Assembly (NCBI RefSeq): GCF_016899855.1
Contig: NZ_JACJJG010000001.1
Span: 62,001 to 126,000, forward strand
DNA: 64,000 nucleotides
Reading direction: 5' to 3'
Origin: Marseilla massiliensis
GTDB taxonomy: Bacteria > Bacteroidota > Bacteroidia > Bacteroidales > Bacteroidaceae
Below, one piece after another: positions 9,118 through 18,282 of the stretch. The position numbers and the translations under genes are program-made. The first letter of the stretch is position 1; the number at the start of each line of letters is the position of its first letter. The notes below the pieces were generated by a model that saw only the letters and a list, made by a program, of their open reading frames with translations, searched no databases and was not told where the DNA came from.

Positions 9118-10272
9118 ATGAGGAAATATAAAAAATATGTTGATATTTCAGGATTTGATATAAACCAAGAAAATCGAGGAAATGCGGCATTAAGTTATGG
9201 GGCAATATCATTTCTTATGGAAAGAGGCCTACTGAGAGATGATCAAGATTTAATTGTTTTTCAATATTATAGGAATCCATTTAAGGCAAAACATTTACGG
9301 CTATATAAAGAAGATGTTGACATAAACAATGTAAAGCGAAAGTATTACATTGTACCGGTGTTTGGTATAGAGAAATGGCTCCTTATGAGATTTGGCATTC
9401 TACTTCCATTTACTAGATACGGAAAGATGATGAGGCAGGTTCAATATGAAGCTGCTGATTATGGAGGTGACGGGTTCTCTGATATCTATGGAGATAGATT
9501 ATTTATTAGCCGTTTATACCAAACAATTCCATTTATGGCTGCTAAGGTTCCGCTTGTAATACTTCCACAGACAATAGGACCTTTCACTAAAAATTATAAT
9601 AAAGAAATAGCCATTAAAATTCTGAAATATGCAGATAAAGTTTTTGTCAGAGATAATAAATTCGAAAATGAGCTTAAATTGTTAAACATAAAATATGAAA
9701 GGACAAAAGACTTATCAGCTTATATGAAACCTCAGAAATGGGATATTAATATAAAAAATAATGCTGTAGGAATAAATATTAGTGGCTTGGCTTATTTTAA
9801 TTGTTTTAAAGGTTTAGAGAATCAGTTTGATATGTATCCTATTCTGATAATGAGAATAATTGAATTATTTAGATTAAAAGGATGCAATGTATATTTGATA
9901 CCACACTCATACAGATGGTCTAAACCAAGTAAAGATAACGATGACTTACTTGCATGTAGAGATGTGTACAATAAGATTAATAATAATAAAAATGTTTTTC
10001 TAATTGAAAAAGATTTAACATCTCCTCAAGTAAAATATGTCATTAGCCAAATGAGTTATTTTATTGGAACTAGAATGCATGCAAACTTTGCTGCAATTTA
10101 TACCAATGTTCCTGTTTTTGGTCTTGCATATAGTTATAAATTTAAAGGAGCATTCGATTCAAACGGTCTTGATGGTGAGGCTCAAACTGTAATGATTAAT
10201 AATATTACAAATGACAAAATCGATCAGATAATCGAAAAAATAAACAATCATTATACAAGATCTATAAGATAA
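9118..10272 (+). CDS. Polysaccharide pyruvyltransferase family protein
   Basis: The protein has 384 residues. Family features are the N-terminal NRGNAALSYGAISFL, AADYGGDGFSD, LVILPQTIGPF, the central RDNKFENEL and the C-terminal FIGTRMHANFAAIYTNVPVFGLAYSYKFKG. Members transfer pyruvate from phosphoenolpyruvate to make ketals on capsular sugars, though some relatives do other transfers. It starts after a 120-base AT-rich gap in which I see no gene. A second, more distant family member lies at 12347-13507, so two sites might be modified or one may have another role. Confidence 0.8.
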   Translation: MRKYKKYVDISGFDINQENRGNAALSYGAISFLMERGLLRDDQDLIVFQYYRNPFKAKHLRLYKEDVDINNVKRKYYIVPVFGIEKWLLMRFGILLPFTRYGKMMRQVQYEAADYGGDGFSDIYGDRLFISRLYQTIPFMAAKVPLVILPQTIGPFTKNYNKEIAIKILKYADKVFVRDNKFENELKLLNIKYERTKDLSAYMKPQKWDINIKNNAVGINISGLAYFNCFKGLENQFDMYPILIMRIIELFRLKGCNVYLIPHSYRWSKPSKDNDDLLACRDVYNKINNNKNVFLIEKDLTSPQVKYVISQMSYFIGTRMHANFAAIYTNVPVFGLAYSYKFKGAFDSNGLDGEAQTVMINNITNDKIDQIIEKINNHYTRSIR

Positions 10273-10315
10273 AAATTCTACTACTTATCTATAGTTAATT
10301 AAAGCATATATTTAC

Positions 10316-11401
10316 ATGGCAGATAAACGAGTAATAGCTATTCATCTCCCTCAGTTTTATCCGTTCCCTGAAAATGATGAATGGTGGGGTAAAGGTTTTA
10401 CTGAGTGGCGTAATGTAGCTAAAGCGAAACCGAGATTTTGGAGGCATTACCAACCACATATTCCTGCAGATTTAGGCTTTTATGATTTGAGATTAAAAGA
10501 AGCTCGCATTGCTCAACAAAAACTTGCAGAACAGTATGGTATATTTGGCTTTTGTTATTACCATTATTGGTTTAATGGAAAACTCATAATGGAAAAGCCT
10601 GTAGAGGCTATGTTAAAGGATAAGGATGAAACTTTTCCATTCATGCTTTGTTGGGCAAATGAGAATTGGTCAAGAAACTGGTCAGGAGGTTTCAATAAAA
10701 CATTAATAGAACAGCATTATAGTGAAGAAGATGACATCAAACATTTTAATTATTTGTTGTCATATTTTAAAGACCCAAGGTATATAAGAGTGAATGGGAA
10801 ACCTGTGTTTTGTGTCTATAAAGCCCATCTGTTCCCTGACTTTGAAAAGACTGCTCAGACATGGCAGAAAGAGGCAAGTAAATATGGATTTGAACTATAT
10901 ATTTGTCATTTTGAAGCGGGTGAGTCACGTAATAAGAAGTATATGACTCCTACCGTAAATGCAGCAGTGGAATTCCAACCGATGTATTTAGGAAAATTTG
11001 GACGTTATTCGAACATTCTTTATAATCTTTCAAGAAGATGTCTCCACAAAGAACTTTTCAATAAAATAGTCAATTATAAGAAATATGTGGATTATCAATG
11101 TAAGCAGGTAATAAATATAGATTACAAAAGATATCCAAGTTTGTGTCCATCATGGGATAATTCACCAAGACGTGTAAATGGACATTTCTTTGCGTTTACT
11201 CATAATACACCAGTGGCATTCAAAAAATGGTTTGAACATGTTTATACTTCATTCAAACCTTTTTCTAAAGAAGAAAATTTTATTTTCATCAATGCATGGA
11301 ATGAATGGGCAGAGGGAAATCATCTTGAACCAGACTTGAAAAATGGGACTGCATTTTTAGAAGCTATAAAAGAGGTAATTGATGCAAATGAGAATGTATG
11401 A
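10316..11401 (+). CDS. WbsX-like glycosyltransferase / GH99-like protein
   Basis: The protein has 361 residues. It opens with VIAIHLPQFYPFPENDEWW and GKGFTEWRNVAKAKPRF, then FGFCYYHYWFNGK and FMLCWANENWSR, and ends with FIFINAWNEWAEGNHLEPD: the full signature of the Glyco_transf_WbsX family. The family shares a fold with GH99 endo-mannosidases and is common in O-antigen and capsule clusters, where a transferase role is assumed. The stop overlaps the next start by 4 bases (ATGA). Confidence 0.85.
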   Translation: MADKRVIAIHLPQFYPFPENDEWWGKGFTEWRNVAKAKPRFWRHYQPHIPADLGFYDLRLKEARIAQQKLAEQYGIFGFCYYHYWFNGKLIMEKPVEAMLKDKDETFPFMLCWANENWSRNWSGGFNKTLIEQHYSEEDDIKHFNYLLSYFKDPRYIRVNGKPVFCVYKAHLFPDFEKTAQTWQKEASKYGFELYICHFEAGESRNKKYMTPTVNAAVEFQPMYLGKFGRYSNILYNLSRRCLHKELFNKIVNYKKYVDYQCKQVINIDYKRYPSLCPSWDNSPRRVNGHFFAFTHNTPVAFKKWFEHVYTSFKPFSKEENFIFINAWNEWAEGNHLEPDLKNGTAFLEAIKEVIDANENV

Positions 11402-12354
11402 AAACAATTGATGTAAGTATTGTGATTGTTTGTATGAACAATCTAAAAAATTTATATCCATGTTTAAATAGTATTTTAAAGAATACGACAGTAAATTATG
11501 AGGTCTTCGTTGTTGCTTTTCTTTTTTCAGATGAAAACTTGCAAAAGCTTCGTTCGGATTATCCTACAATAAATATTATTATTAGTGACAAGTTACGTGG
11601 TTTCTCGGAGAATAATAATATTGCATTGAAACAGGCTGTCGGAAAATATTGTTTTATAGTAAATGATGACACTTATTTTTCCGATCATGTTATTGATAAT
11701 CTTGTTGAAGACTTTAACAAAGTAAATGATGATGTTGCTATAATAAGTCCTGTGACGTTAAATGTAGATGGTTCAGTTCAAAGGTGTGGAAAACCGAAAT
11801 ATAATTTATTTACATATTTGTTGTATTGGATGAAATTAGTTGGCATTTATGAAAATAAATCGAAATATACTAATGGTAAGGGCTTATTTCAAACATATAA
11901 TATTTCGGGAGCTTGTTTTTTAATTAAGACCGATATTTTTAAAAATATTGGGTGGTTTGATGAACGATATTATTTCTGTCCTGAAGATATCGCACTTTCC
12001 ACTGTTTTAAATGAGAATGGATATAAATGCTATGTCGATTCAACGATAAGACTAACGCATACAGGTGGCGGGAGTTGGTCGAAAACTATGTATGCGACAA
12101 AACCGGCTCAAATTAAAGGTGAAATAATTTTCTATGGTCAAAAATCATTGTTTCATAAAATTGCAGTCAGACTAATACTTTTAATATTTCTCCCAATTTA
12201 TAGTTTATTGTGGAAAATATTTTACATGTTTAGAAAAAATGAAAAGTCAAAAATCTTTTGTAGGGCTTATTTAAATGGAATTAAAGCAATATTAACTAGA
12301 AAAACTCCTAAAGAATTGTTTATTCAATTTTATAAAAACAATAAAAATGCGTAA
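11398..12354 (+). CDS. Family 2 glycosyltransferase
   Basis: This 318-residue GT-A protein begins IDVSIVIVCMNNLKNLYPCLNSIL and carries GFSENNNIALKQAVGKY and FIVNDDTYF, with NDD in the DXD position. WFDERYYFCPEDIALST is the typical acceptor-site motif of the rhamnosyltransferase-like branch. Hydrophobic residues at about 255-275 may anchor it to the membrane. Given the rfb genes it could transfer rhamnose, but this is inference. It overlaps the downstream gene by 8 bases. Confidence 0.82.
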   Translation: MKTIDVSIVIVCMNNLKNLYPCLNSILKNTTVNYEVFVVAFLFSDENLQKLRSDYPTINIIISDKLRGFSENNNIALKQAVGKYCFIVNDDTYFSDHVIDNLVEDFNKVNDDVAIISPVTLNVDGSVQRCGKPKYNLFTYLLYWMKLVGIYENKSKYTNGKGLFQTYNISGACFLIKTDIFKNIGWFDERYYFCPEDIALSTVLNENGYKCYVDSTIRLTHTGGGSWSKTMYATKPAQIKGEIIFYGQKSLFHKIAVRLILLIFLPIYSLLWKIFYMFRKNEKSKIFCRAYLNGIKAILTRKTPKELFIQFYKNNKNA

Positions 12355-13507
12355 AATAGGTCTTGTTTCTGTACATAATCCAAATTATGGTAGTCTGTTG
12401 CAGACATATGCCCTTCAGACATATCTTAATGAAATAGGTGTAAACAATGAAATAATATTGTATACCAAAAAGAATGATCTTCGACAAATACGTAGATTGA
12501 TGAACGTTCAGTTGGTATTAATGAAATGGAGAGTGGTATATCGTGACATCTATTGCAGATTCTTTTATCCTGATATAGCAAAATCATTCTCCTTGAGAAT
12601 GAAAGCGTTTGAAAATTTCAAGAAGAAATATTTTAAGTTTTCACCTAATCATATTGGATGGAAAGATTTGTTGACCACGAATCAGGATTATGATACATTC
12701 ATTATAGGAAGCGACCAAGTATGGAACCCTATTAATATTGGAACTGATTTTTTTAACTTGTTATTTACAGAAGATGATAAATACAGAATTTCATACGCTT
12801 CAAGTTTTGGCGTTTCAAGTATACCTAACTCACAAATAAAGAAGACCAAGCAATATCTTGAAAGAATACAATGCCTTTCAACACGAGAGAAAACCGGAGT
12901 TGAAATTATAAAAGACTTGACCGGAAGAGATGCGGAATTGGTCTGCGATCCAACTCTTTTAGTAAATAAAGACCTGTGGGATAGGCTGAAAGGTGAAAAA
13001 CGTTTTATTAATGAGAAATATATTTTCTGTTATTTTTTAGGGAATAATCCTGAACATCGTGATTTTGCCAATAGATTCAAAGCCAAAACCGGCTATAAGT
13101 TGGTTGCACTTCAGCATTTGGATGAACTTATTCTATCAGACATTAATTTTGCTGACATTAAGCCCTTTGATGTCGGTCCCGCCGAATTTGTAAACCTTAT
13201 CAGTAACGCTGAGTTTGTACTAACAGACTCGTTCCACGGGACTATTTTTTCTTTGTTGTACCATAAACGTTTCTTTACATTCTCTAGATTTGAATCGTCC
13301 TCAAAAGGTTCTACAAATTCACGTGTGGTTTCTTTACTGGAAATGATGAATGTTAAAGGACATCATATTAAAGCAACACAAGCTATCGATGATTGCCTGA
13401 AGGCTGAGATTAATTTTGATTTAGTTGACAAAAAAATAGAAGCATTCCGACAAAAAAGTCGAGAATATCTGCATAAAGCATTGACAAATAGAGATGATAA
13501 CAATTAA
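12347..13507 (+). CDS. Polysaccharide pyruvyltransferase family protein (second)
   Basis: The protein has 386 residues. It starts with KIGLVSVHNPNYGSLLQTYAL, followed by FIIGSDQVWNP, ISYASSFGVSS, a predicted strand VCDPTLLV, and the C-terminal FVLTDSFHGTIFSLLYHKRF, which is the PS_pyruv_trans signature. It is only distantly similar to the protein at 9118-10272. The gene overlaps the following FrhB/FdhB-like gene by 14 bases; this pairing recurs widely and suggests that the two proteins act together. Confidence 0.82.
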   Translation: MRKIGLVSVHNPNYGSLLQTYALQTYLNEIGVNNEIILYTKKNDLRQIRRLMNVQLVLMKWRVVYRDIYCRFFYPDIAKSFSLRMKAFENFKKKYFKFSPNHIGWKDLLTTNQDYDTFIIGSDQVWNPINIGTDFFNLLFTEDDKYRISYASSFGVSSIPNSQIKKTKQYLERIQCLSTREKTGVEIIKDLTGRDAELVCDPTLLVNKDLWDRLKGEKRFINEKYIFCYFLGNNPEHRDFANRFKAKTGYKLVALQHLDELILSDINFADIKPFDVGPAEFVNLISNAEFVLTDSFHGTIFSLLYHKRFFTFSRFESSSKGSTNSRVVSLLEMMNVKGHHIKATQAIDDCLKAEINFDLVDKKIEAFRQKSREYLHKALTNRDDNN

Positions 13508-14678
13508 AGATAAAACCGATTGTTCTGGTTGCTCCGCATGTTATGCCGTTTGTCCCAAACATTGCATAACCATGTGCCCTGACAAGGAAGGATTTTTATA
13601 TCCAACCGTTGACACAAATCTATGTATAGATTGTGGAGCGTGTGACAAAGTTTGTCCACTCATGAAACCTTTAGTCATAAATAATGGAAATACATCGGCG
13701 TTTGCCGTACAAAATAAAGATGAATCTATTAGGATGCAAAGTGCCTCAGGTGGTGCATTTTCTGCATTCGCAACAGTTGTATTAAATAAAGGTGGAATTG
13801 TTTTTGGTGGATGTTTTGATAAAGATTTCAATGTTTGCCATGATAGTGTATCTACAATAAATGATTTAAAAAAACTTCGGTGCTCAAAATATGTACAAAG
13901 TGACATGGGAAATACTTTTTCCAAGATTAAATCACTTTTAAAGGAAGGTCGCTTAATACTATTTAGTGGAACTCCATGTCAAGTGGAGGGATTAAATTCT
14001 TATTTAAAGCGGAAATATGATAATCTCATAACCCTGGACTTGGTGTGCCGTGGCACACCAAGTCCAGGGTTATGGAAAAAATATTTGGCGTGGCACTCTG
14101 CAAAAGAAAAATCTCCTATAACTTATGTATCTTTTCGAAATAAACATTTTGGCTATGCCGGTTCTACAATGGCCATAGGATTTAAAAATGGAAAGATAAA
14201 ATATCAAAGCCGTGCAATACAGTTCTTTAAATATACTTTTTTCCAAGATTTGAATAGTCGCCCATCGTGCTTCAGATGCCATTTCAAAACCATCCAGCGA
14301 AACGCCGACATCACTTTATATGATTGTTGGCACGTAAATGCCTTTAGCAAGGATATGGATGATGACCGCGGCACAACTATGGTATTATTACATACAGAAA
14401 AAGGTGAAAACCTTTTCAATGAAACAAAACCTTTTATTCGGTTTAATAAAGCTGACGTAGAAAAAGCCATTAAACTGGATGGTATTATGGCAACACAATG
14501 TACTGTACCTAATCCACAAAGAGAACAATTTTTTAAAGATGCACAAGATATACCGTTTGAACAATTAATAAAAAAATATTTTCCGTTATCCATCAAGAAA
14601 CAATGTATTCAATGGTTAAAGCCTGTCATATATAAATTAGGCATACTTAATCATCTCAAACGTTTCATTTCAAAATAA
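13494..14678 (+). CDS. FrhB/FdhB-like protein with 2[4Fe-4S] ferredoxin domain
   Basis: The protein has 394 residues. Residues 9-53 hold two ferredoxin cysteine clusters, CSGCSACYAVCPKHC and CIDCGACDKVCP. The SASGGAFSAFATVVL segment, FSGTPCQVEGLNSYL, LVCRGTPSPGLW and CHFKTIQRNADITLYDCW follow the FrhB/FdhB_C pattern. It is therefore likely an iron-sulfur flavoprotein-type oxidoreductase, with substrate unknown in capsule loci. The codons for the LVCRGTPSPG region form a perfect inverted repeat (separate entry). It is coupled to the upstream pyruvyltransferase gene. Confidence 0.8.
   Translation: MITIKDKTDCSGCSACYAVCPKHCITMCPDKEGFLYPTVDTNLCIDCGACDKVCPLMKPLVINNGNTSAFAVQNKDESIRMQSASGGAFSAFATVVLNKGGIVFGGCFDKDFNVCHDSVSTINDLKKLRCSKYVQSDMGNTFSKIKSLLKEGRLILFSGTPCQVEGLNSYLKRKYDNLITLDLVCRGTPSPGLWKKYLAWHSAKEKSPITYVSFRNKHFGYAGSTMAIGFKNGKIKYQSRAIQFFKYTFFQDLNSRPSCFRCHFKTIQRNADITLYDCWHVNAFSKDMDDDRGTTMVLLHTEKGENLFNETKPFIRFNKADVEKAIKLDGIMATQCTVPNPQREQFFKDAQDIPFEQLIKKYFPLSIKKQCIQWLKPVIYKLGILNHLKRFISK
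14027..14074. repeat. Perfect 23-bp inverted repeat with 2-base loop, inside a CDS
   Basis: Bases 14027-14049 and 14052-14074 are exact reverse complements around the central GT. The arms run outward from CTTGGTGTGCC / GGCACACCAAG at the centre. The repeat lies inside the FrhB-like gene, encoding LDLVCRGTPSPGL, a conserved part of that family. The RNA would form a very stable hairpin and the DNA a cruciform. Confidence 0.95.
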
Positions 14679-14731
14679 GAAACACCATAAATTCAGATTT
14701 CTTTTGTTCCGATATTAACACACAAATATTT

Positions 14732-15844
14732 ATGAAAAAGATAAAACTCTGTTATGTCATTTCCTCCTTAAGTAATCAAGGCCCACCAAATGTCCTGTAT
14801 AATATCATTCGCTACATGGATTTTAACAGGTTTGATGTTAGCATCATCACCATGGTGCCTGAACAGAAAATATCAAGAATAGAGGAATTCAAAGCATTAC
14901 CTATAAAAGTTGTACAAATGTCGCCCGACAAATTCCTCAATCCGGTTTCAATGTTTCTGACACTTCGAAGAAAGGTTAAAGAAATTGACCCGGACATTCT
15001 TCATACGCATTGCCCACGTTCCATGTTTCTAGTGCCATTCCTATCCAAGCGATATAAAAAAGTAGAAACTGTCCATATATATCCAGGCATTCAACAAAAA
15101 GTAATGTATGGAAAGATAAAGGGTACCATCGTAATAGCATTAAGCCATTTCTTTACAAAAAGAATGGACTTACCAATCGCCTGCTCGGAGAGTGTGGCTC
15201 AAAGCTATTGGGATGAACAGCATTTCAAAATGCTGGCAATACCTAACGGATGCTCATTACCGATATGGAAAAGAGATCTTAAACAGAAACAAGAATTGCG
15301 CAAGCAATTAGGACTAAAATCAGATTTGAAATATTTTATATTTGTAGGACGCTTTTCGCAAGAAAAAAATCCAGATCTGATTATACGGGCGTTTGAAGAA
15401 ATTCACAATAAAGATATTGGCATAATCTTGCTTGGTGATGGTGCTTTATATAGCACATTAAAAATGCATGAGAATGACAATATATTAATTCCTGGCTTTA
15501 AAAGTAATGTTTATGATTATCTTATTGCTGCCGACTACTATATCTCAGCGTCAGATGTGGAAGGATTGGCCAATACATTGCTTGAAAGCATGACTGTCGG
15601 GCTTCCATGTGTTCTTTCAGACATACCATCGCATCGGGAAGTGATAAAGAAGGCAGAAAGTCCAATTGGATATACATTTGACAATCGCAACATAGAAGAT
15701 TTGAAGACAGCGATTGATAAAATCCTGAAATTAGATTATGAATCGACTTCAAAGTACATTCAACATCTGTTTCAAAAACATTATACGGCACAAAGTATGT
15801 CAGAAAAATATCAAGATGCGTATATTAAATTATTAAAGAGCTAA
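14732..15844 (+). CDS. Glycosyltransferase family 4
   Basis: The 370-residue protein has a typical GT-B layout. The N-terminal YVISSLSNQGPPNVLYNIIRYM is the acceptor-side glycine-rich loop, DILHTHCPRSMF lies mid N-domain, and the C-terminal domain has FIFVGRFSQEKNPDLIIRAF, GDGALYSTL and the EX7E motif region SDVEGLANTLLESMTVGLP. It would transfer a hexose or similar sugar in the cytoplasm; the donor is not readable. It begins 53 bases after the FrhB-like gene, with a 113-base AT-rich spacer before the next gene. Confidence 0.88.
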   Translation: MKKIKLCYVISSLSNQGPPNVLYNIIRYMDFNRFDVSIITMVPEQKISRIEEFKALPIKVVQMSPDKFLNPVSMFLTLRRKVKEIDPDILHTHCPRSMFLVPFLSKRYKKVETVHIYPGIQQKVMYGKIKGTIVIALSHFFTKRMDLPIACSESVAQSYWDEQHFKMLAIPNGCSLPIWKRDLKQKQELRKQLGLKSDLKYFIFVGRFSQEKNPDLIIRAFEEIHNKDIGIILLGDGALYSTLKMHENDNILIPGFKSNVYDYLIAADYYISASDVEGLANTLLESMTVGLPCVLSDIPSHREVIKKAESPIGYTFDNRNIEDLKTAIDKILKLDYESTSKYIQHLFQKHYTAQSMSEKYQDAYIKLLKS

Positions 15845-15957
15845 TATTTTTACCAAAGTTTTTTGTTGAAAACTTATTCTATATAGCTGCGCATTATTGA
15901 GAGCTGACATTTTGAATTTCGTATAAAGATACAATACTTTATCAGATTTTTCTTTTC

Positions 15958-16767
15958 ATGACACAAATTTCTATTATCACTGTAGGCATGAATCATCTTT
16001 CATACCTAAAGCCGATGTTGGCTTCTGTGTATGGAGACAACAAGCCCGAAACTCCATTTGAGATGATATATGTTGACAACTGCTCAACAGACGGCAGCGT
16101 TGAATACATTAAAGCAAATTATCCGCAAGTGAAGGTTATTGTAAATACTGAGCCATTAGGGTTTGGTGAAAACAATAATAAAGGAGTGTTCGCCTCTACT
16201 GGTAAATACATCGCAATAATCAATCCAGACATCGTGATGCACCCCGGAAGCTTGGACAAGCTTTTCGATTTTGCCGAAAGTCATCCTGACGTGGGAATCG
16301 TTGTACCTAAACTTTTAAATCCTGATGGTTCGTTGCAATATTCAGTAAGAGGATTTATTTCATTAAGTATCCTGTTGGCGCGAATACGGACAAAAGGGAA
16401 AGATAATGTTGATGATAAAGAGGTTGATAAATATTTGTGCAGGAACTTGGATTATAGCAAGACACAAGCCGTAGATTGGGCTATAGGTGCGGCATTTTTC
16501 CTATCAAGAGATATGTTTGCAGAGCTTGGAGGTTTTGATTTAGATTATTTCTTATATATGGAAGATGAAGATATTTGCTTACGTTCATGGAAACTAAACA
16601 GACCCGTAATCTATTATCCGGAAGCGGTTATGACTCATAATCATTTACGAGGAAGTTCTAAATTAGGAAAAAAGACTTTGTTTCATCTGAATAGTATGAA
16701 GACATTTTTTCGGAAACATGGATTTCATGTGCCGAGTTTCAGAAGTTCATTCAAAGGCATTTTGTAA
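15958..16767 (+). CDS. Family 2 glycosyltransferase (rhamnosyltransferase-like)
   Basis: The protein has 269 residues. ISIITVGMNHLSYLKPML, IYVDNCSTDGSVEYI, GFGENNNKGVFASTGKYIAIINPDIVM and DLDYFLYMEDEDICLRSW give the full GT2 pattern with the DXD-type NPD motif and the acceptor motif EDEDICLR. This branch contains many rhamnosyltransferases, and it lies immediately before the dTDP-rhamnose genes, so a rhamnose donor is plausible but not proven. Base composition begins to rise here towards the rfb genes. Confidence 0.87.
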   Translation: MTQISIITVGMNHLSYLKPMLASVYGDNKPETPFEMIYVDNCSTDGSVEYIKANYPQVKVIVNTEPLGFGENNNKGVFASTGKYIAIINPDIVMHPGSLDKLFDFAESHPDVGIVVPKLLNPDGSLQYSVRGFISLSILLARIRTKGKDNVDDKEVDKYLCRNLDYSKTQAVDWAIGAAFFLSRDMFAELGGFDLDYFLYMEDEDICLRSWKLNRPVIYYPEAVMTHNHLRGSSKLGKKTLFHLNSMKTFFRKHGFHVPSFRSSFKGIL

Positions 16768-16796
16768 TTAGATAACACCAACTAACTTATATAAAT

Positions 16797-17705
16797 ATGA
16801 AAGGAATCGTATTGGCCGGTGGCAGCGGTACACGGTTGTATCCTATCACCAAGGGAATTAGCAAGCAGCTTATTCCAATTTTCGACAAACCGATGATTTA
16901 CTATCCCATCTCGGTGCTGATGCTTGCTGGGATAAGGGAGATACTGATAATCTCGACACCTTACGACTTGCCTGGTTTCAAGCGGTTGCTGGGCGATGGA
17001 AGTCAATTCGGAGTGAAGTTTGAATATGCAGAACAGCCGTCGCCGGACGGACTTGCACAGGCGTTCATCATTGGAGACAAGTTCATCGGGAACGACTGCG
17101 CCTGCCTTGTATTAGGTGATAACATCTTCTACGGTGCCGGACTGACCGCAATGTTAAGGCAAGCCGTAGCGGATGCCGAGGAGAACGGCAAGGCTACGGT
17201 ATTCGGCTATTGGGTAAGCGACCCAGAACGTTACGGCGTGGCGGAGTTTGACAAGGAAGGCAACTGTCTGAGCATCGAGGAGAAGCCGGAACACCCGAAG
17301 AGCAATTATGCCGTGGTAGGACTCTATTTCTACCCGAACAAGGTCGTGGAAGTTGCCAAGCATATCAAACCATCCGCTCGTGGAGAACTGGAAATAACCA
17401 CTGTGAATCAAGAGTTTCTGCATGACAATGAATTGAAAGTGCAGACGATGGGTCGTGGCTTTGCTTGGCTAGATACGGGCACACATGATTCCCTTTCCGA
17501 AGCATCGACATTCATTGAGGTACTGGAGAAACGCCAAGGATTGAAAGTGGCTTGTTTAGAGGGAATCGCTTATCGGAAAGGTTGGATTACGGCAGAGAAA
17601 CTTCGCGAGGTGGCCCAACCGATGCTGAAGAATGATTATGGGAAGTATCTGCTTTCTGTCTTGGACGAAAAAGAAGAAACGTTGGAGAAAAACTTGGAGT
17701 ATTAA
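16797..17705 (+). CDS. rfbA: Glucose-1-phosphate thymidylyltransferase
   Basis: RfbA/RmlA (302 aa) makes dTDP-glucose from dTTP and glucose-1-phosphate, the first step to dTDP-rhamnose. Residues 4-16 are [13 protein letters not shown], the nucleotidyltransferase P-loop, followed by [16 protein letters not shown] and [13 protein letters not shown] with the metal-binding Asp. Length and ending are normal. It is the only rfbA seen in the window, so the left rfbDB pair also depends on it. rfbC follows 4 bases downstream. Confidence 0.95.
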   Translation: MKGIVLAGGSGTRLYPITKGISKQLIPIFDKPMIYYPISVLMLAGIREILIISTPYDLPGFKRLLGDGSQFGVKFEYAEQPSPDGLAQAFIIGDKFIGNDCACLVLGDNIFYGAGLTAMLRQAVADAEENGKATVFGYWVSDPERYGVAEFDKEGNCLSIEEKPEHPKSNYAVVGLYFYPNKVVEVAKHIKPSARGELEITTVNQEFLHDNELKVQTMGRGFAWLDTGTHDSLSEASTFIEVLEKRQGLKVACLEGIAYRKGWITAEKLREVAQPMLKNDYGKYLLSVLDEKEETLEKNLEY

Positions 17706-17709
17706 GAAC

Positions 17710-18270
17710 ATGGAAGTAATCAAGACAGAGATAGAAGGCGTGGTCATCATCGAGCCACGCATATTCAAGGACGCAAGAGGTTATTTTTTCGAGAGCTTCT
17801 CGCAAAGAGAGTTCGATGATAAAGTCGGTCATGTGGAGTTCGTTCAGGACAACGAGAGCATGTCGTCCTACGGCGTGATGCGCGGTCTGCATTTCCAGCA
17901 TCCGCCTTTCACACAAGCAAAACTGGTGAGGTGCGTAAAGGGGAAAATGCTTGATGTAGCCGTTGACATACGCAAAGGTTCGCCGACATACGGCAAGCAC
18001 GTGGCGGTAGAATTGACCGAGGACAACCACAGGCAGTTCTTCATTCCGAAGGGCTTTGCCCACGGTTTCGCCGTGCTGAGCGAGACGGCAGTGTTCCAAT
18101 ACAAGTGCGATGAGTTCTATCATCCAGAAGCGGACGGCGGCATAAGCATTCTTGACGGCAGCTTGGGCATTGACTGGCGCATACCGACCGGGCACGCTAT
18201 ACTTAGCGAAAAGGACACAAAGCATTCCTCATTAAAGGACTTTGAATCTCCTTTTGTTTATTCAAAATAA
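17710..18270 (+). CDS. rfbC: dTDP-4-dehydrorhamnose 3,5-epimerase (intact)
   Basis: RfbC/RmlC (186 aa) epimerises C3 and C5 of the 4-keto sugar. The cupin-type fold is shown by EPRIFKDARGYFFESF, MRGLHFQHPP and FIPKGFAHGFAVLSE, with the catalytic His in RGLHFQ. I chose ATG 17710 because it gives the standard MEVIKTEIEGV start 4 bases after rfbA; the open frame extends upstream into rfbA. Its C-terminus, SLGIDWRIPTGHAILSEKD, is the segment that reappears fused to another protein at 840-953. Confidence 0.94.
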   Translation: MEVIKTEIEGVVIIEPRIFKDARGYFFESFSQREFDDKVGHVEFVQDNESMSSYGVMRGLHFQHPPFTQAKLVRCVKGKMLDVAVDIRKGSPTYGKHVAVELTEDNHRQFFIPKGFAHGFAVLSETAVFQYKCDEFYHPEADGGISILDGSLGIDWRIPTGHAILSEKDTKHSSLKDFESPFVYSK

Positions 18271-18282
18271 CGAAATGCCATC

